The translations under genes and the position numbers were made by a program. Positions 5,037 through 6,224 of a stretch of 6,224 bases of DNA are shown here, piece by piece (position 1 is the first letter of the stretch; each line of letters begins with the position of its first letter). This stretch comes from Streptococcaceae bacterium (lineage in GTDB: Bacteria > Bacillota > Bacilli > Lactobacillales > Streptococcaceae), in assembly GCA_031285105.1 (NCBI GenBank), contig JAITWV010000325.1:1-6224 (forward strand), in the 5' to 3' direction. The notes beneath the pieces are model-generated. The model had not been told where the DNA came from, ran no database searches, and saw only the letters and a list, made by a program, of their open reading frames with translations.

Positions 5037-6131
5037 ATGATCGAATTATTAGAAAAATACCGAACAGATTTACATCAAATTCCAGAACTTGGCTTTAAAG
5101 AATTTAAGACCAAAGACTATATCATGGAACAAATCAAAGGGTATGATTGTGAGATTAATGAAGTAGGCGAAACAGGATTGGTGTTATATTTCGGGAATGA
5201 ACAAAAAAAAACAATTGCCTTTCGCACAGATATTGATGCCTTACCAATTATTGAAGAAAATGATATCTGGTATAAATCAAAACATAAAGGAAGAATGCAT
5301 GCGTGTGGTCATGATGGTCATATGGCAATGATGCTTGTTTTTTGTAAATATTTAAATGAAAATAAAAGTAAATTAGATAAAAATGTGTGCATCATCTTTC
5401 AACCCTCAGAAGAAAATCGAGCAGGTGCACATACCATCCTAAAATCAGGACTTTGGGAAAAGTATCGTTCAGAAGCTATCTTTGGCATGCATTTATGGCC
5501 TGGATTAAGCGCTGGTGAAGTTTTTTCCAAACCAAACGAAATGATGTCACAAGGAAGCGAAACGAATATCACCATTCACGGTAAGTCAGCACATATTGCA
5601 AGTTACCAAAAAGGAATTGACGCATTAGAAATTGCTTGTCGGTATTTATTAGATGTGTATAAATTTGAACGCTCCATTTCTCCAACTATTGACCGCTTAG
5701 TTCGCTTTGGTGTAATGAACTCAGGAACAGCTAGAAATATTGTCTCTGATAAAACTGAGCTTTTGGGCACCATTCGCACATTTTCTAATAGTGCACATAA
5801 AAGTATTAAATATGGCATTCATCAAATTGCTGACCGTTATGAAGAGCAATATGGGGTCAAATTTGACTTCAAATATTATGATGGTTACGAAACAGTCATT
5901 AACGATGAGGAATTGTTCAATCGACTTCAACCCAAATTACAAGTCAACATCTTAGAAAAGCCAGTGATGCAATCAGAAGACTTTTCAGTTTATCGTCATC
6001 ATGAAAAAGAAATTTTCTTCTTCCTTGGTGTTGGAGACGTGCCGAATTTGCATAATCCACATTTTAATTTTGATATGAAAATTTTACAAAAAGGAGTAGA
6101 ATTTTGGCAAAAACTTCTTTGGGCTTATTAA
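5037..6131 (+). CDS. M20D-family metal-dependent amidohydrolase (N-acyl amino acid deacylase type)
   Basis: This is a probable cytoplasmic hydrolase of amide bonds in N-acylated amino acids or related small peptides. The 364-aa chain opens with LHQIPELGFKEFKT, followed by FRTDIDALP (62-70), HACGHDGHMAM (88-98) with metal ligands Cys90 and His92, FQPSEE (121-126) with catalytic and metal-binding Glu125/Glu126, GMHLWP with His152, and LHNPHFNFD (338-346) with His339 as last ligand. A Cys in the metal site marks subfamily M20D, which includes IAA-amino acid hydrolases, hippurate hydrolase and N-acetyl-diaminopimelate deacetylase. The lid domain (about 172-285) keeps GKSAH (His186) but has ASYQ where relatives often have AxPH. 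The start ATG has AGAGGA at 5027-5032. No dapD, transporter or other pathway gene adjoins it, so the substrate is unassigned. Confidence 0.92.
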   Translation: MIELLEKYRTDLHQIPELGFKEFKTKDYIMEQIKGYDCEINEVGETGLVLYFGNEQKKTIAFRTDIDALPIIEENDIWYKSKHKGRMHACGHDGHMAMMLVFCKYLNENKSKLDKNVCIIFQPSEENRAGAHTILKSGLWEKYRSEAIFGMHLWPGLSAGEVFSKPNEMMSQGSETNITIHGKSAHIASYQKGIDALEIACRYLLDVYKFERSISPTIDRLVRFGVMNSGTARNIVSDKTELLGTIRTFSNSAHKSIKYGIHQIADRYEEQYGVKFDFKYYDGYETVINDEELFNRLQPKLQVNILEKPVMQSEDFSVYRHHEKEIFFFLGVGDVPNLHNPHFNFDMKILQKGVEFWQKLLWAY

Positions 6132-6141
6132 ATAATTAAAT

Positions 6142-6170
6142 TTTACATTTTGTATTAGAAGGTATATACT
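6142..6170 (+). promoter_or_regulatory. Promoter of the gene entering at the right edge
   Basis: A -35 TTTACA (6142-6147) and a -10 TATACT (6165-6170), each 5 of 6 to consensus, are separated by exactly 17 nt. The predicted start near 6177 gives a leader of about 40 nt. A near-palindrome (GAAG 6158-6161 with CTTC 6169-6172 around GTATATA) covers the -10 and could be an operator. No terminator is visible after the amidohydrolase gene, so read-through is also possible. Confidence 0.68.
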
Positions 6171-6217
6171 TCAATATAAATTGAGAATCTTACAATAATA
6201 TATAAAGAAGGAACCTT

Positions 6218-6224
6218 ATGAGTA
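6218..6224 (+). CDS. Start of an unidentified downstream gene (first two codons)
   Basis: ATG AGT (Met-Ser) begins 7 bases before the window ends. AGAAGGA at about 6206-6212 is a well-placed ribosome binding site, and a good promoter lies at 6142-6170. Nothing can be said about the product. Confidence 0.6.

Overview
The window looks like chromosomal DNA of a low-GC Gram-positive bacterium, most likely a member of the Lactobacillales (Enterococcus, Vagococcus, Carnobacterium or Lactococcus type). The evidence is the AT-rich sequence, strong GGAGG-type ribosome binding sites, a lipobox cyclophilin resembling streptococcal SlrA and lactococcal PpiA, a DUF975 membrane protein, and a closely spaced ahpC-ahpF pair. 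Genus cannot be fixed by eye.

Layout from left to right: (1) the 3' end of a P1B-type heavy-metal ATPase (+), whose last membrane segments carry the Lys and Asp typical of Zn/Cd/Pb exporters; (2) a 155-nt near-perfect inverted repeat (615-769) filling the gap before (3) a secreted lipoprotein peptidyl-prolyl isomerase of the cyclophilin family (+); (4) a 13-bp stem-loop terminator shared by convergent genes; (5) the ahpC-ahpF peroxidase operon on the minus strand, with a hairpin between the two genes; (6) a 349-nt divergent intergenic region with an excellent ahpC promoter, a candidate rightward promoter and a long structured leader; (7) a DUF975 polytopic membrane protein (+) followed by a strong intrinsic terminator; (8) an M20D-family metal-dependent amidohydrolase (+); (9) a well-formed promoter and ribosome binding site for a gene that starts seven bases before the window ends.

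Functionally this is mostly housekeeping and stress-defence content: metal export, extracytoplasmic protein folding, and peroxide detoxification by AhpC (peroxiredoxin) recharged by AhpF (NADH-dependent disulfide reductase). The DUF975 protein and the amidohydrolase are each bounded by their own signals and are probably separate transcription units. I see no phage genes, transposase, CRISPR array, tRNA or rRNA. The least explained parts are the two long structured intergenic elements (615-769 and about 3969-4114). Each lies just downstream of a candidate promoter and just upstream of the ribosome binding site of an envelope-associated protein. They may be small non-autonomous repeats or structured 5' leaders, and they share weak similarity.
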